From the NCBI RefSeq assembly GCF_900091955.1, contig NZ_FMDF01000081.1, forward strand, positions 1-60,580: DNA of 60,580 nucleotides, written 5' to 3'. Below, one piece after another: positions 26,753 through 35,147 of this stretch. Positions within the stretch are counted from its first letter, which is position 1; each line of letters opens with the position of its first letter. A program made the position numbers and the translations under genes. The DNA is from Streptomyces sp. Ncost-T10-10d. GTDB lineage: Bacteria; Actinomycetota; Actinomycetes; Streptomycetales; Streptomycetaceae. A model generated the notes under the pieces. That model saw only the letters and a program-made list of their open reading frames with translations, was not told the origin of the DNA and made no database searches.

Positions 26753-27586
26753 TCAGCGGAAGGCGGTGGCGTTCTCTGTAGCCCACTGCTGGAACGGCCG
26801 GGCCGGAGCTCCGGTGACCTGTGAAACCGTGTCGCGCACCGCCAGCAGTTCGTCGTTGACGTCTCCGCCCGTGACGTCGAGCACCGCGTCTGCGGCCTCG
26901 GCTCCGAAGACCGCGGCCATCTGTGCGTGGGCCTGCTGGCGGCTGATCTCGGCGAAGGGTACCTCCCGACCCAGTTCTGCTGCGATGGCCTCGACCTGCT
27001 GGCGGGCTGTCACCGGCTCTGGACCGGTCAAGGCATACGTGCGCCCTTGGTGGCCGGGCTCGTTCAGCGCCACCCGTGCCACCGACGCGATGTCCTTGGG
27101 ATGGATGGTTGGCAGTGCTGTGTCCGCATATGGTGCGCGGACGACCTCGTGCTCACGGACGGAAGCCGCCCACATCAGGGCGTTCGATGCGAACTGCGTC
27201 GGCCGCAAGATCGTCCATGCCATACCGCTTTCCTTGAGCAACTGTTCCACCGCCAGGTTCTCGGCGGCGGGGCCCAGGTGCGGATGGGTCTGGGCCGTAA
27301 TCGACGACACCAGCACCACGTGTTCCACACCCGCGTGCCGGGCGGCTTCGAGGATGTCGGCGTCCGAACCCAGACGCGACACAAGAAACAGCGAACGTAC
27401 CCCCTCCAGTGCGGGCTTCAACGACGCCGGCTTCGCAAAGTCGCCCCCCACGGCCTCGACCCCTTCGGGGAAGGCGGCCTGTGCGGTATCACGGGTGAGC
27501 CCTCTCAGCGGCCCGGCGCCGCATGCGTGCAGTTCCTTCAGCAGTGCACGGCCTATGTTTCCGGTGGCTCCGGTCACGAGGATCAT
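26753..27586 (-). CDS. NmrA/SDR-type NAD(P)-binding reductase
   Basis: The 277-residue protein starts [19 protein letters not shown], with the GxxGxxG Rossmann motif. [26 protein letters not shown] and [14 protein letters not shown] follow, typical of NmrA-like and NAD(P)H:quinone reductase-like atypical SDR proteins that lack the usual YxxxK pair. Start ATG 27586. A SigJ-type sigma factor with a related orientation lies beyond the UvrA relic. The pairing of this reductase class with SigJ-type sigma factors suggests a regulatory link. Confidence 0.87.
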   Translation of the reverse strand: MILVTGATGNIGRALLKELHACGAGPLRGLTRDTAQAAFPEGVEAVGGDFAKPASLKPALEGVRSLFLVSRLGSDADILEAARHAGVEHVVLVSSITAQTHPHLGPAAENLAVEQLLKESGMAWTILRPTQFASNALMWAASVREHEVVRAPYADTALPTIHPKDIASVARVALNEPGHQGRTYALTGPEPVTARQQVEAIAAELGREVPFAEISRQQAHAQMAAVFGAEAADAVLDVTGGDVNDELLAVRDTVSQVTGAPARPFQQWATENATAFR

Positions 27587-27744
27587 GATCGCGCTCTCCC
27601 GTCGTCAGGTGATCAACTAGAGGAAACGGTAGAAGCTCAATCACACTTCAGGTCAAGGAGACCCCTGGCCGTTTCTGCTGCTGGGCACTCGGCGCTGCTT
27701 GCTCTTCTGTGCAGCGGTCGATGCGGCGCACGAGGCCGGCATCG

Positions 27745-27823
27745 AGTACTCGCAGGTGACCGGATCAAGCACATCTGGGTAGTGCGCAACCCCGAGAAAC
27801 TCCGTCGCTGGACGACGGGCTGA
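27745..27823 (+). pseudogene. SigJ-type sigma factor C-terminal scrap
   Basis: About 22 codons to a stop read GDRIKHIWVVRNPEKLRRW, closely similar to the end of the intact SigJ-type protein at 25340 ([18 protein letters not shown]). It is on the opposite strand. It is probably the tail of a second SigJ-type gene once adjacent to the NmrA-type gene. Confidence 0.65.
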
Positions 27824-27844
27824 CGTACATCTCCCTACCACCGG

Positions 27845-28010
27845 CCCATTTGTCGGCGATGGCACTCGTGGCGCGCGCGTGGACGTAACCGCGCTGCTGG
27901 GTCACCTCAGGGCGGGCAGGGAGCGCGATGTGGACGCGGCCGGGGGCGAAGTGGGTGAGGCGCGCGCCGAGGTGGGCCGTGAGGCCCTGGCGATCGAAAG
28001 TGTCTGGATG
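27845..28010 (-). pseudogene. PaaI-type thioesterase N-terminal fragment
   Basis: About 55 codons on the minus strand read QGLTAHLGARLTHFAPGRVH, then IALPARPEVTQQRGYVHARA, then TSAIAD. PaaI/hotdog thioesterases show LGA.L..L.PG...L.LP.RPEL.Q..G.VHAGV.SAI.D. The catalytic Asp region is cut off and the HAG motif reads HAR. A remnant without start or end. Confidence 0.6.
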
Positions 28011-28640
28011 TGCTTCTGGACCGAGGAGTTCGCCTGGTCCTGCTGACGTCTGTTCACTCGGACCCCGCCCGCTTCCACCGCCCTGGGGCGGCAGCAGGCT
28101 GCGCATACGCCAAGAGGCCTCGCCAGGAACGCCGCGACCGACGGGCAAAGCCTTTGATGGATCCGGACACGGCCGGGTGTGCCACGCCTTCAGCCACGCT
28201 GCGCATGTCGGGCTGCAAGCCGAACCCGTGACGTCGGATGCAGGGCGATGGGTTCCGGGCCCGAACCGGCCCTCGACCGCACTCAGGCATGGCTCGGCCC
28301 GCAGGTTGGTGGCGGGACGTCGGCGAGACTCCCGCAGTACATGTAACGCCATGAGGCGACGGCTGCTCGCAGGCCCCTTGGACCGGGCGCCACCACGAAC
28401 CGGGATGCCCCAGCGGAGTCGGCGGAGTTCTGGGCCTGCAGACACTGCACCGCAGCTCAGGCACATCCAGCACGCTGACTCACCCACCCCGGGCAGAGCG
28501 TGCTCACCTTGCTACTCCCGGTCGGGTTCAGGCGCGACTGCCCTTCACTTGCGACCATCACATTCGACAAGAGGGGGACCTCGCCGGCGCACGCCCGGCA
28601 CGGAACACCACACACCCAGGGGCCCGCCGCGCGGGGGCCC
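28011..28640. other. Gene-poor stretch between relics
   Basis: No recognisable gene. Long open frames are present on both strands, but none has a conserved motif or a ribosome site, and codon position bias is irregular. Confidence 0.35.
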
Positions 28641-29021
28641 GCGCCCGGCTGGAGGAACGACTGCTGGGCCTGGTGGCGGCGGTGCGGCCGCGTGCGCAGT
28701 ACGCGGTCGTGCACGGCGAACTGGGGCCCGACCATGTGCTGGTGGACGCAGACGGGAACCCCGTGGTGATCGACATCGAGGGCTTGATGTACTTCGACGT
28801 CGAGTGGGAGCATGTTTTTCTGCCGCCTGCACGACGGCTACGGGCCGCTGGGGGTGGACGGACTGGACGATGACCGGATCGCGCTGTACATGCTGGCACA
28901 GCGGCTCTCCCTGACGGCGGGTCCACTGCGGCTGCTCGACGGGGACTTCCCCAACCGGGCGTTCATGACGGGCATCGCCGAGTACAACCTGACGAAGGCG
29001 CTGGAACTGGTCGGCGCCTGA
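28640..29021 (+). pseudogene. Aminoglycoside phosphotransferase-like (APH) C-terminal fragment
   Basis: One frame (to about 28818) reads YAVVHGELGPDHVLVDADGN then PVVIDIEGLMYFDVEWE; the next frame (28812-29021) continues LHDGYGPLGVDGLDDDRIAL, then MLAQRLSLTAGPL. HGELGPDHVLV and VIDIEG correspond to the catalytic loop (HGDLxPxNxL) and the metal-binding segment (IDxxG) of APH/choline-kinase-like enzymes, with Asp replaced by Glu in the loop. The N-lobe is gone and a frameshift lies near 28815. Confidence 0.7.
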
Positions 29022-29153
29022 ACGCCCCTGCCACCGTGAGTCCGAGGTCTCGGAGCTGGAGCCGCTGCGGACCTCGCCGGCGACCTTCGCATCGTTCCAC
29101 TCGCTGACGAAACCGTCCACCGTCGGCCATGCCGGGATGCCGGGAAAGACTGT

Positions 29154-29565
29154 TATGTGCCCTGCTCGCTGCCGAGGGTGTCGCATAGCGCGTGGTCGAC
29201 GAGGTTACTGGCGGCTTGCTCCTGTCGGAGTGCGTTGTCGCGCGAGTCGCCCAGAGCGGCGGACATGGAGACGGTGACGGTGCGGCTGCCGTCGTCGGTG
29301 GCACCGGTCAGTAGCCGCCGTCGCCTCCTTCGTGGCTCCAGTAGCTGCCGCCGCAGGACAGGGGCCGGTTGACCAGGCCGAGGCCGTAGCGTCCGTGTGG
29401 CCAGAACACCTGGATCTTGTCGTCGACCGGGACGGTGCCCTGCATCTCGGCCATCAGTGCCCGGGGCAGCGGCTCGCCGCCGAGCAGGGCCTGGAAGAAG
29501 GGCCTCTCCGGCGCGCTCGGCACCCTGGCCACCAGGGCCGGGGTGCCGACCCGCATCGACATAGG
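29154..29565 (-). pseudogene. Serine hydrolase (beta-lactamase-like) C-terminal fragment, frameshifted
   Basis: One frame (29308-29562) reads FWPHGRYGLGLVNRPLSCGG then SYWSHEGGDGGY; a second (29154-29310) continues LTGATDDGSRTVTVSMSAAL to a stop. YGLG...GHxG is the third active-site motif region of class C-type serine hydrolases and D-alanyl-D-alanine carboxypeptidases. The SxxK and YxN motifs are missing. Confidence 0.65.
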
Positions 29566-29800
29566 CCCGCTCGGTGAGATCCCCGCAGCGGTTGAAGCGG
29601 TCGCCTACTTCGCCGTCACCGAGGCACTGGCGAACATCGCCCGACACAGCCGGGCCACCAATGCCTCGGTTCGCGTCACTCGCAACGGCGCGCTGCTCTG
29701 CGCGGAGATCGCCGACGACGGGACCGGCGGAGCGGACGCCGCCCAGGGGTCCGGCCTGGACGGGATGCGACCCCGAGGGTCCGATGCCCTGATGTCAGGT
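29560..29800 (+). pseudogene. Histidine kinase ATPase-domain fragment
   Basis: About 75 codons read EAVAYFAVTEALANIARHSR, then AEIADDGTGGADAAQGSGL, then DGMR. This is the N-box and G1 region of HATPase_c kinases of the NarL/LiaS-type family (EALTNVVRHA, DDG.GG, GLxGMxxR). The rest of the kinase is absent. Confidence 0.65.
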
Positions 29801-29867
29801 GCTGGGCCCGTGAGTTCGCGGTGGAGTCGCAGCGTCGGTCTCCAGCACCTCCCAATACCGTGGCGTG

Positions 29868-29894
29868 ACAATACTGTGCGACGCACAGTATTGT
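29868..29894 (+). promoter_or_regulatory. Palindromic operator and promoter of the padR gene
   Basis: ACAATACTGTGCG (29868-29880) and its exact complement CGCACAGTATTGT (29882-29894) form a 13-bp inverted repeat around a single A. A promoter can be read through it: -35-like GTGACA at 29865-29870, 16-bp spacer, -10-like CAGTAT at 29887-29892. Transcription would then start within a few bases of the GTG at 29902. A PadR-type protein bound here would block RNA polymerase, so autorepression is expected. Confidence 0.75.
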
Positions 29895-29901
29895 GTCCTG
29901 T

Positions 29902-30243
29902 GTGGGCACCGATGAACTGATCCTCAGCCAGGCCCAGGAGCTACGCCGCGGCACGGTCGTCTTGGCCTGCCTGGCGCTCCTGGAGGAGCCGCAGTACGGC
30001 TACGCGCTCCTGGAAACGCTCGGCGACGCCGGGATCGCCGTCGACGGCAACACCCTCTATCCGCTGCTGCGCCGCCTGGAGAAGCAGGGGTTGCTCATCA
30101 GCGAGTGGAACACCGACGAGTCCAGGCCGCGCAAGTTCTACCGGGTCAGTCCCGAGGGCGCCCGGGTCCGCACCGGACTGCTGCGCGAGTGGGAGGACCT
30201 CGGCGCCTCGATATCACGACTGACCAAGGGGACCGTTGAGTAA
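29902..30243 (+). CDS. PadR family transcriptional regulator
   Basis: The 113-residue protein is a typical short PadR: QELRRGTVVLACLALLEEPQ, YGYALLETL, VDGNTLYPLLRRLEKQGLL, and ESRPRKFYRVSPEGARVR. It is a winged helix with a C-terminal dimerisation helix. GTG 29902 is preferred because an upstream GTG at 29893 lies inside the operator palindrome. The predicted transcript would be leaderless or nearly so. It overlaps the next gene, which encodes a HAAS/DUF1700-type membrane protein, by 8 bases. This regulator-HAAS pairing is a widespread two-gene unit. Confidence 0.9.
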   Translation: MGTDELILSQAQELRRGTVVLACLALLEEPQYGYALLETLGDAGIAVDGNTLYPLLRRLEKQGLLISEWNTDESRPRKFYRVSPEGARVRTGLLREWEDLGASISRLTKGTVE

Positions 30244-31189
30244 GTTGCATGCGTCCGGCACCGGCACGCTGACCGACCGTTACGTGGTGGAGGTCGTCCG
30301 GCGCATCCCGACCGACCAGCGCGGCGACGTGGCTGACGAGCTGCGCGCCACAATTGCCGACACCGTCGAGGCCCGCGGCCCGGCCGACCCGGAGACCACC
30401 GAGCGCGAGGTCCTCACCGAGATGGGCGACCCGATCCGGCTCGCCGCCCGGTACGCGGATCGGCCGCTCGCACTGATCGGGCCCGGCCTCTACCCGACGT
30501 ACGTACGACTCCTCACGGTCCTGCTGTCCACCGTGCTGCCGGTAGTCACCGTCATCAGCGCGGGGCTCGACGTCCTGGACGGCCAGGGGGTCGGCGAGGT
30601 GATCGGCGGGGCCGTCGGGGCGGTGCTCTCCGTCGGTGCCCAGATGATTGCCTGGCTCACCGTGGTGTTCGCCCTGATCGAGCGGTCCGGCAAGCGGCCC
30701 GGCGCGGTCGGCGGAGCCTGGACGCCCGACGACCTGCCCGACCGCGGCGTGCCGAAGGAGCGTGACGCGGCAGCCTACGTCCGGGTGGCGTGGCACGCGC
30801 TGCTGGTCGCTCTGATTGTCTGGCAGCACACCGCGCAGCCGTACCGGACCGATGGTGGTACACGCCTTGACGTGCTTGACCCGGGCTTGTGGTCGGGGTG
30901 GATCTGGCCGGTTCTTGCAGGGCTTGTCGGTCTCGTGACACTCGACGCGGTGCGGGCGGTGCGGGTGTGGACGCGTTCGCTGGCGGTCTGGAGCGTTGGT
31001 GCGGAGGCAGCCTTCGCGCTGCCGTTGGCGTGGGTCCTGCATCGGCAGGAGTTGTTCAACCCGGCTTTCCTGTCCGATGCCAACGGTGGCTGGCAGGCCC
31101 CGCAGTCTCTCTACAGCGTGGCGGCGGTGGGGGTCCTGGCGGTGAGCGCGGGTGAGGTGGTCAAGCGGTTCCGCGAGGCGCGGGGCTGA
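30236..31189 (+). CDS. HAAS/DUF1700-type membrane protein, partner of PadR
   Basis: The 317-residue protein starts at TTG 30236, inside the padR gene. The N-terminal cytosolic domain (IPTDQRGDVADELRATIAD, then EREVLTEMGDPIRLAARYAD) is the HAAS/permease-prefix signature. About six hydrophobic segments follow (TVLLSTVLPVVTVISAGL; VGAVLSVGAQMIAWLTVVF; AWHALLVALIVW; IWPVLAGLVGLVTL; WSVGAEAAFALPLAWVL; SVAAVGVLAVSAGEV). Such proteins are encoded after PadR regulators; their mechanism is largely unknown, but signalling at the membrane through the HAAS domain has been proposed. Translational coupling implies fixed stoichiometry with PadR. Confidence 0.85.
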   Translation: MSKLHASGTGTLTDRYVVEVVRRIPTDQRGDVADELRATIADTVEARGPADPETTEREVLTEMGDPIRLAARYADRPLALIGPGLYPTYVRLLTVLLSTVLPVVTVISAGLDVLDGQGVGEVIGGAVGAVLSVGAQMIAWLTVVFALIERSGKRPGAVGGAWTPDDLPDRGVPKERDAAAYVRVAWHALLVALIVWQHTAQPYRTDGGTRLDVLDPGLWSGWIWPVLAGLVGLVTLDAVRAVRVWTRSLAVWSVGAEAAFALPLAWVLHRQELFNPAFLSDANGGWQAPQSLYSVAAVGVLAVSAGEVVKRFREARG

Positions 31190-31986
31190 GTCCGCGGCAG
31201 CTGCTGGAGTTCCTTGATGTCCTCGGGCCGGCTTCGCCTTCCCTCTCGATCAGGACGGCTTTCTTCCTGCGCATCAAGGTGCCGGGGTTGAGCAGTTGCC
31301 GTTCGGCGACGGAGGCCTGGCCGCGCTGCTGGCCCTGGCCGGGGAGGAGGAGACCAGCGAGAGCGGTCCGGAGGGCGTCTCCTCTCCCGCGACAACCATG
31401 TCGTTTGAGAACAGCGAGCCCGAGGTTCTCAAACGACATGGCAACAGGACAGGTCAGGTTCCTGGCACCGGCCAATTACGCAGCGACAGGACAGCCGGTC
31501 GAAGCCTTCACCCCTTCGTGTGGGATGGGAACGTCTGCGTCGCCGTACACCGTGCTGGCACGAGTCCCACAACCACAACTGCAGCTTGAAGGACATGCGC
31601 CTGGCCATCGCGCTGCTCGGCACGGGTGTCCACCGCGCCCAGCAGGCTCGTAACCGGCGAATATGCGCCACTGCCGCCCGGATCGGGAGCCACCCGCCGT
31701 CCAGCACCACGTGCGGACTGGTGCGTTTCCTCATCCGCGACGCGCACCGAGTCGGGCGACCGGCGGTCCGCACCGGGCCGCCGGTCGTCACTTGACGGGG
31801 CGTAGCCGGAGGTGGGCGACCCTGGGGAGGCCGATGACCCTGCTGGTCTCGAACTCGCGGGTACGGTCGCCTGTCTCCTTGAACGGCCGCACTCCGAACA
31901 GCCCCACACCACCGTCCAGCAGCACTGGGACCAGGTGGATCTGCAACTCGCCCCAGGTCTCGCGGCCCGGAGCCCGGAGCAGCGTT
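31190..31986. other. Gene-poor region with an element-end hairpin
   Basis: No gene could be recognised in about 800 bases. The only striking structure is the 17-bp inverted repeat at 31396-31441. Reading frames around 31530-31790 look weakly protein-like but match nothing I know. Confidence 0.35.
31396..31441. repeat. 17-bp inverted repeat resembling Tn3-family ends
   Basis: CCATGTCGTTTGAGAAC (31396-31412) and its exact complement GTTCTCAAACGACATGG (31425-31441) are separated by 12 bases. The GTCGTTTGAGAAC core resembles the terminal inverted repeats of Tn3-type elements of actinomycetes as I remember them. Two such ends facing each other with almost no DNA between would be the scar of a deleted or very small element. 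Confidence 0.5.
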
Positions 31987-32018
31987 CGGGCCCGGCCGGT
32001 CGTGGCCGGCCGGGCCCG
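31987..32018 (-). terminator. Terminator hairpin after the M4 protease gene
   Basis: CGGGCCCGGCCGG (31987-31999) pairs perfectly over 13 bp with 32006-32018 around a 6-base loop. It lies 41 bases past the stop codon of the minus-strand metalloprotease. Confidence 0.8.
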
Positions 32019-32059
32019 GGCGGGAGGGGTCCCGCCGCCTCAGTGTGCTGCTACTGAGG

Positions 32060-34318
32060 TCAGAAGTTCAGCTTCCAGCTGTCGATGAAGCCGCTGTCGC
32101 CGCGGAACATGTCCTGGACCTTGAGCTTCCAGGTGCCGTTGGCGGTCTTCTTGGAGGCGTTCACGGTGTAGGTGGCGAGCACGTCGTCGGCCGAGTCGCT
32201 GATGTCGGAATCCTTCAGGCGGTACAGCGTGCCGTCAGGGGCCACCAGGTCGATGACCAGGTCACCGCGCCAGGTGTGCTTGATGTTCACGTCGACCTTG
32301 AGGGCACTCGGTGCCTTGCCGGCGATCCCGGTGACATTGACGTCCGAGAAGACAGCGGCGCCCCCGTCCGGGATGGCGACGTCGGTGGTGTTCTCGAAGG
32401 TCTTGATCACGCTGACGACGTTCCAGGTGAACGTCGCGGTGGAGGAGGCGTTGGTCGAGTCCGTGACCGTGACCGTGACCGTGCTGGTGCCCAGCGTGGT
32501 GGGGGTGCCGGAGATCAGGCCGGTGGAGGCGTTGATCGACAGGCCGGCCGGCAGGCCGGTGGCCGTGTAGGTCAGCGCGCCCGGGTTGGTGCTGGTGGCC
32601 TGGACCTGCAGGCTCGCGGACTTGTTGACCAGCGTGGTCTGGAGGCCGGGGTCGGTGACCGTCACGCCCTGGACGATGCGGCTGCCGACGTTGATGGCGG
32701 CCCAGGCGTTGGCGGTGTTGTTGTAGGTGTCGCTGCCGAGCCCGTACAGGTCGGCGGCCGCCTGCAGGGTGGCGGTGCGGGCGGCGGCGTAGTTGGTGGA
32801 GGAGGTCATGTAGGTCGACAGTGCGCGGTACCAGATCTTCGCGGCGGCGTCGCGGCCGATCGCGGTGACGGGCAGGCCGTCGGAGGTCGGGCTGTTGTAG
32901 CTCACGCCGTTGACGACCTTGGCGCCGCTGCCCTCGGAGGCCAGGTAGAACCAGTGGTTGGCCGGGCCGGAGGAGTAGTGGACGTCGATGCTGCCGATGC
33001 CCGAGTACCAGGCGTCCTTGGACGTGCCGTCCTTGCTCGGCTTGTCCATGTAGCGCAGCGGGGTGCCGTCGCCGTTGATGTCGATCTTCTCGCCGACCAG
33101 GTAGTCACCTGGGTCGGTCGCGGAGTTCACGTAGAACTCGACGGCCGCGGCCATGATGTCCGAGGTCGCCTCGTTGAGGCCGCCGGACTCGCCGCTGTAG
33201 ATCAGGCCGGCGGTGTTGGAGGTGACGCCGTGGCTCATCTCGTGGGCGGCCACGTCGAGGGAGGTGAGCGGCTTGGTGTTGCCGGAGCCGTCGCCGTAGG
33301 TCATGCAGAAGCAGGAGTCGGACCAGAAGGCGTTGACGTAGGCGTTGCCGTAGTGCACGCGGGAGTAGGCGCCGACGCCGTCGTTCCTGATGCCGTTGCG
33401 GCCGTGGACGTTCTTGTAGTAGTCCCACGTGGCCTGGGCGCCGAACGCGGCGTCAACACCGGCGGTCTGACGGTCGCTCGGCAGGCCGTTGCCCCAGACG
33501 TCGTCCGCGTCGGTGAACAGCGTGCCAGTGCCGGAGCTGCCGCCGTTCAGGTCGTACGTCTTGTGGCCGCCGCGGGTGCCGTCGGTCATCTCGTAGGTCG
33601 AGCCCGACAGCGTGGTGCCGAGGGTGACCTGGCCGTTGTACTGGCCGGTGCCGGTGCCGGTCTCGATGCCCTGGTACTCGAACAGCTTGGCACCGTTGGT
33701 GGCGTCGGTGATGACGTGCAGCTCGGACGGGGTGCCGTCGTGCTGAACGCCGCCGATCACGGACTCCCAGGCCAGCACGGGCTTGCCGGAGGCGGCCCAG
33801 ACAACCTTGCGGACGGTATCTGCCTTCGCGGCGGTGGTGCCCTTGGCCTTGGCGCGGCCGAGCGCGAAGGTCTTCACCGAGTCGGCGCTCTTCACGGCGG
33901 TGGTCGAAGCGACCTTCACCGTCGCCTTGGTCGCCTTGCTGACGCCCTTGACGGCGCCGTTCGCCGCCGCGTGGACGACAAGGTCCCCGCCGAGGACCGG
34001 CAGGCCCGCGAAGGTCCGCTCGTATCGGGTGTGCACCGTGCCGTCGGCGTCCTTCAGGACGGACTTCACCAGCAGTTGCTCCTGGCCGCCCAGGCCCAGG
34101 GTCCTGGCGGTGGTGGCGACGGTGGCCTGCGCGTCGGCGAGCAGCGAGGCGCGCTCACTCGGGCTGAGCCGGACCTGCAGCGCGCCGGCCCGGACCTGCG
34201 CCTTGGGCGCGTCGGCCTGGGTGCCGGCGGTGGCGGACGTGGGGAGTGCAACGGCGATCATCGCGGCGCTCGCTATGAGCGCGCTCGCGACAACAGCCTT
34301 GCGGGGGGTCTTTCTCAC
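32060..34318 (-). CDS. Secreted M4 (thermolysin-like) metalloprotease with P-domain
   Basis: The 752-residue preproprotein starts at GTG 34318 with AAGGAG 6-7 bases upstream. A Sec signal (RKTPRKAVVASALIASAAM, cleavage near residue 32) leads into a propeptide with FTP and PepSY-like parts (residues 40-190). The catalytic domain has the zinc motif HEMSH near residue 357, the third zinc ligand in GGLNEATSD near residue 381, and the transition-state histidine in DVHYSSGPANHW near residue 449. An Ig-like putative-binding domain (LTYTATGLPAGLSINAST) and a C-terminal P-domain (VAIPDGGAAVFSDVNVTG, HTWRGDLVIDLVAPDG) follow. It is predicted to be an extracellular neutral protease, autoactivated after export. 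All active-site residues are present. It is monocistronic, with its own terminator. Confidence 0.95.
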   Translation of the reverse strand: MRKTPRKAVVASALIASAAMIAVALPTSATAGTQADAPKAQVRAGALQVRLSPSERASLLADAQATVATTARTLGLGGQEQLLVKSVLKDADGTVHTRYERTFAGLPVLGGDLVVHAAANGAVKGVSKATKATVKVASTTAVKSADSVKTFALGRAKAKGTTAAKADTVRKVVWAASGKPVLAWESVIGGVQHDGTPSELHVITDATNGAKLFEYQGIETGTGTGQYNGQVTLGTTLSGSTYEMTDGTRGGHKTYDLNGGSSGTGTLFTDADDVWGNGLPSDRQTAGVDAAFGAQATWDYYKNVHGRNGIRNDGVGAYSRVHYGNAYVNAFWSDSCFCMTYGDGSGNTKPLTSLDVAAHEMSHGVTSNTAGLIYSGESGGLNEATSDIMAAAVEFYVNSATDPGDYLVGEKIDINGDGTPLRYMDKPSKDGTSKDAWYSGIGSIDVHYSSGPANHWFYLASEGSGAKVVNGVSYNSPTSDGLPVTAIGRDAAAKIWYRALSTYMTSSTNYAAARTATLQAAADLYGLGSDTYNNTANAWAAINVGSRIVQGVTVTDPGLQTTLVNKSASLQVQATSTNPGALTYTATGLPAGLSINASTGLISGTPTTLGTSTVTVTVTDSTNASSTATFTWNVVSVIKTFENTTDVAIPDGGAAVFSDVNVTGIAGKAPSALKVDVNIKHTWRGDLVIDLVAPDGTLYRLKDSDISDSADDVLATYTVNASKKTANGTWKLKVQDMFRGDSGFIDSWKLNF

Positions 34319-35147
34319 GCGGAACTCCTTCTGCGGCGACCGGGGTTGCGGCCGGTGACAGCCCGGGCAGGGGGTACTGCCCGAGTAGAGCTGGTGGTGC
34401 GGTGAGGCGGACATGACCGCAGCGGTGCGAGATCCCTGTGGGGAATGCCCAGCCCCGTGCGGCCGATCAAGAGCCTGACATTGTCGACCTGTGCATGTCA
34501 TGTCCTTGATGGTGTCGAGTTCCTGACATGCCGGATTCCGACAGTCCGGGTGACTCCCTCGGGTCCTGGCCGCCTCGCACGGCGCTGCAGCGGCAGTACT
34601 CCGGCACCGTCGGATCTTCCGCACCGCCGCGATCCTTGCTCCCGTGTTCATTTCCGGGACTGCGGTGGGGAACCGGTCTGCGGGGCCGATGCCGTCATTG
34701 CTTGGCGTCCGTAGGACCTGGTGGCTGATGTCGGCGGGAAGCTGGAATTGGGCGGTAGTCGGACGGCTTCGCCCTATGCGGGTCGTGGGGGACCTGCCTG
34801 GTCTCGGTGAGTGGCCCAGTACGAGCTCGTCGGCGCGGATCTCTGGACCACGTGATGGTCGGCACGAACACGGGCGGTGGCGGATCGCCGATGCTGGCGA
34901 TCCGCTGAAGCGGACTTGTCGGGCGAGGTTCCTGCGGGATGGTCTGTGTAGTGGGGCGGTTGCTGGTTCTCCGGTGGGTGGTTATGGGCTTGTGCCGGGC
35001 TGTGTGGGTCGCTGTGACCGTTGCGCTGCCGTACCTGTTCGGGCAGGACGGCCCTGTGGCCGTTGTGCTGTTGTGCTTGTTTGGGCAGGGCGGTTGCTGT
35101 GTTCGTTGGGGTGCGGCTTTTGGCTTTTCGGGGTGTGGGGGGTGTGG
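34319..35147. other. Intergenic region between the protease and the diterpene operon
   Basis: No gene is recognised in about 830 bases. Near the protease start a partial inverted repeat, GCATGTCA (about 34494) and TGACATGC (about 34530), may be regulatory. From 34930 the DNA is unusually rich in G and T on the plus strand but has no convincing coding frame. Confidence 0.4.

Noticed and set aside
27928..28914. Plus-strand 328-codon open frame as a possible new gene
   Set aside because: It runs through a PaaI relic on the other strand and into the APH relic in the wrong frame, so it cannot be one protein.
32045..34405. Plus-strand 786-codon open frame opposite the M4 protease
   Set aside because: It is a shadow of the protease gene: its sequence is dominated by Gly, Val and Arg from antisense high-GC codons, with no motif or ribosome site.
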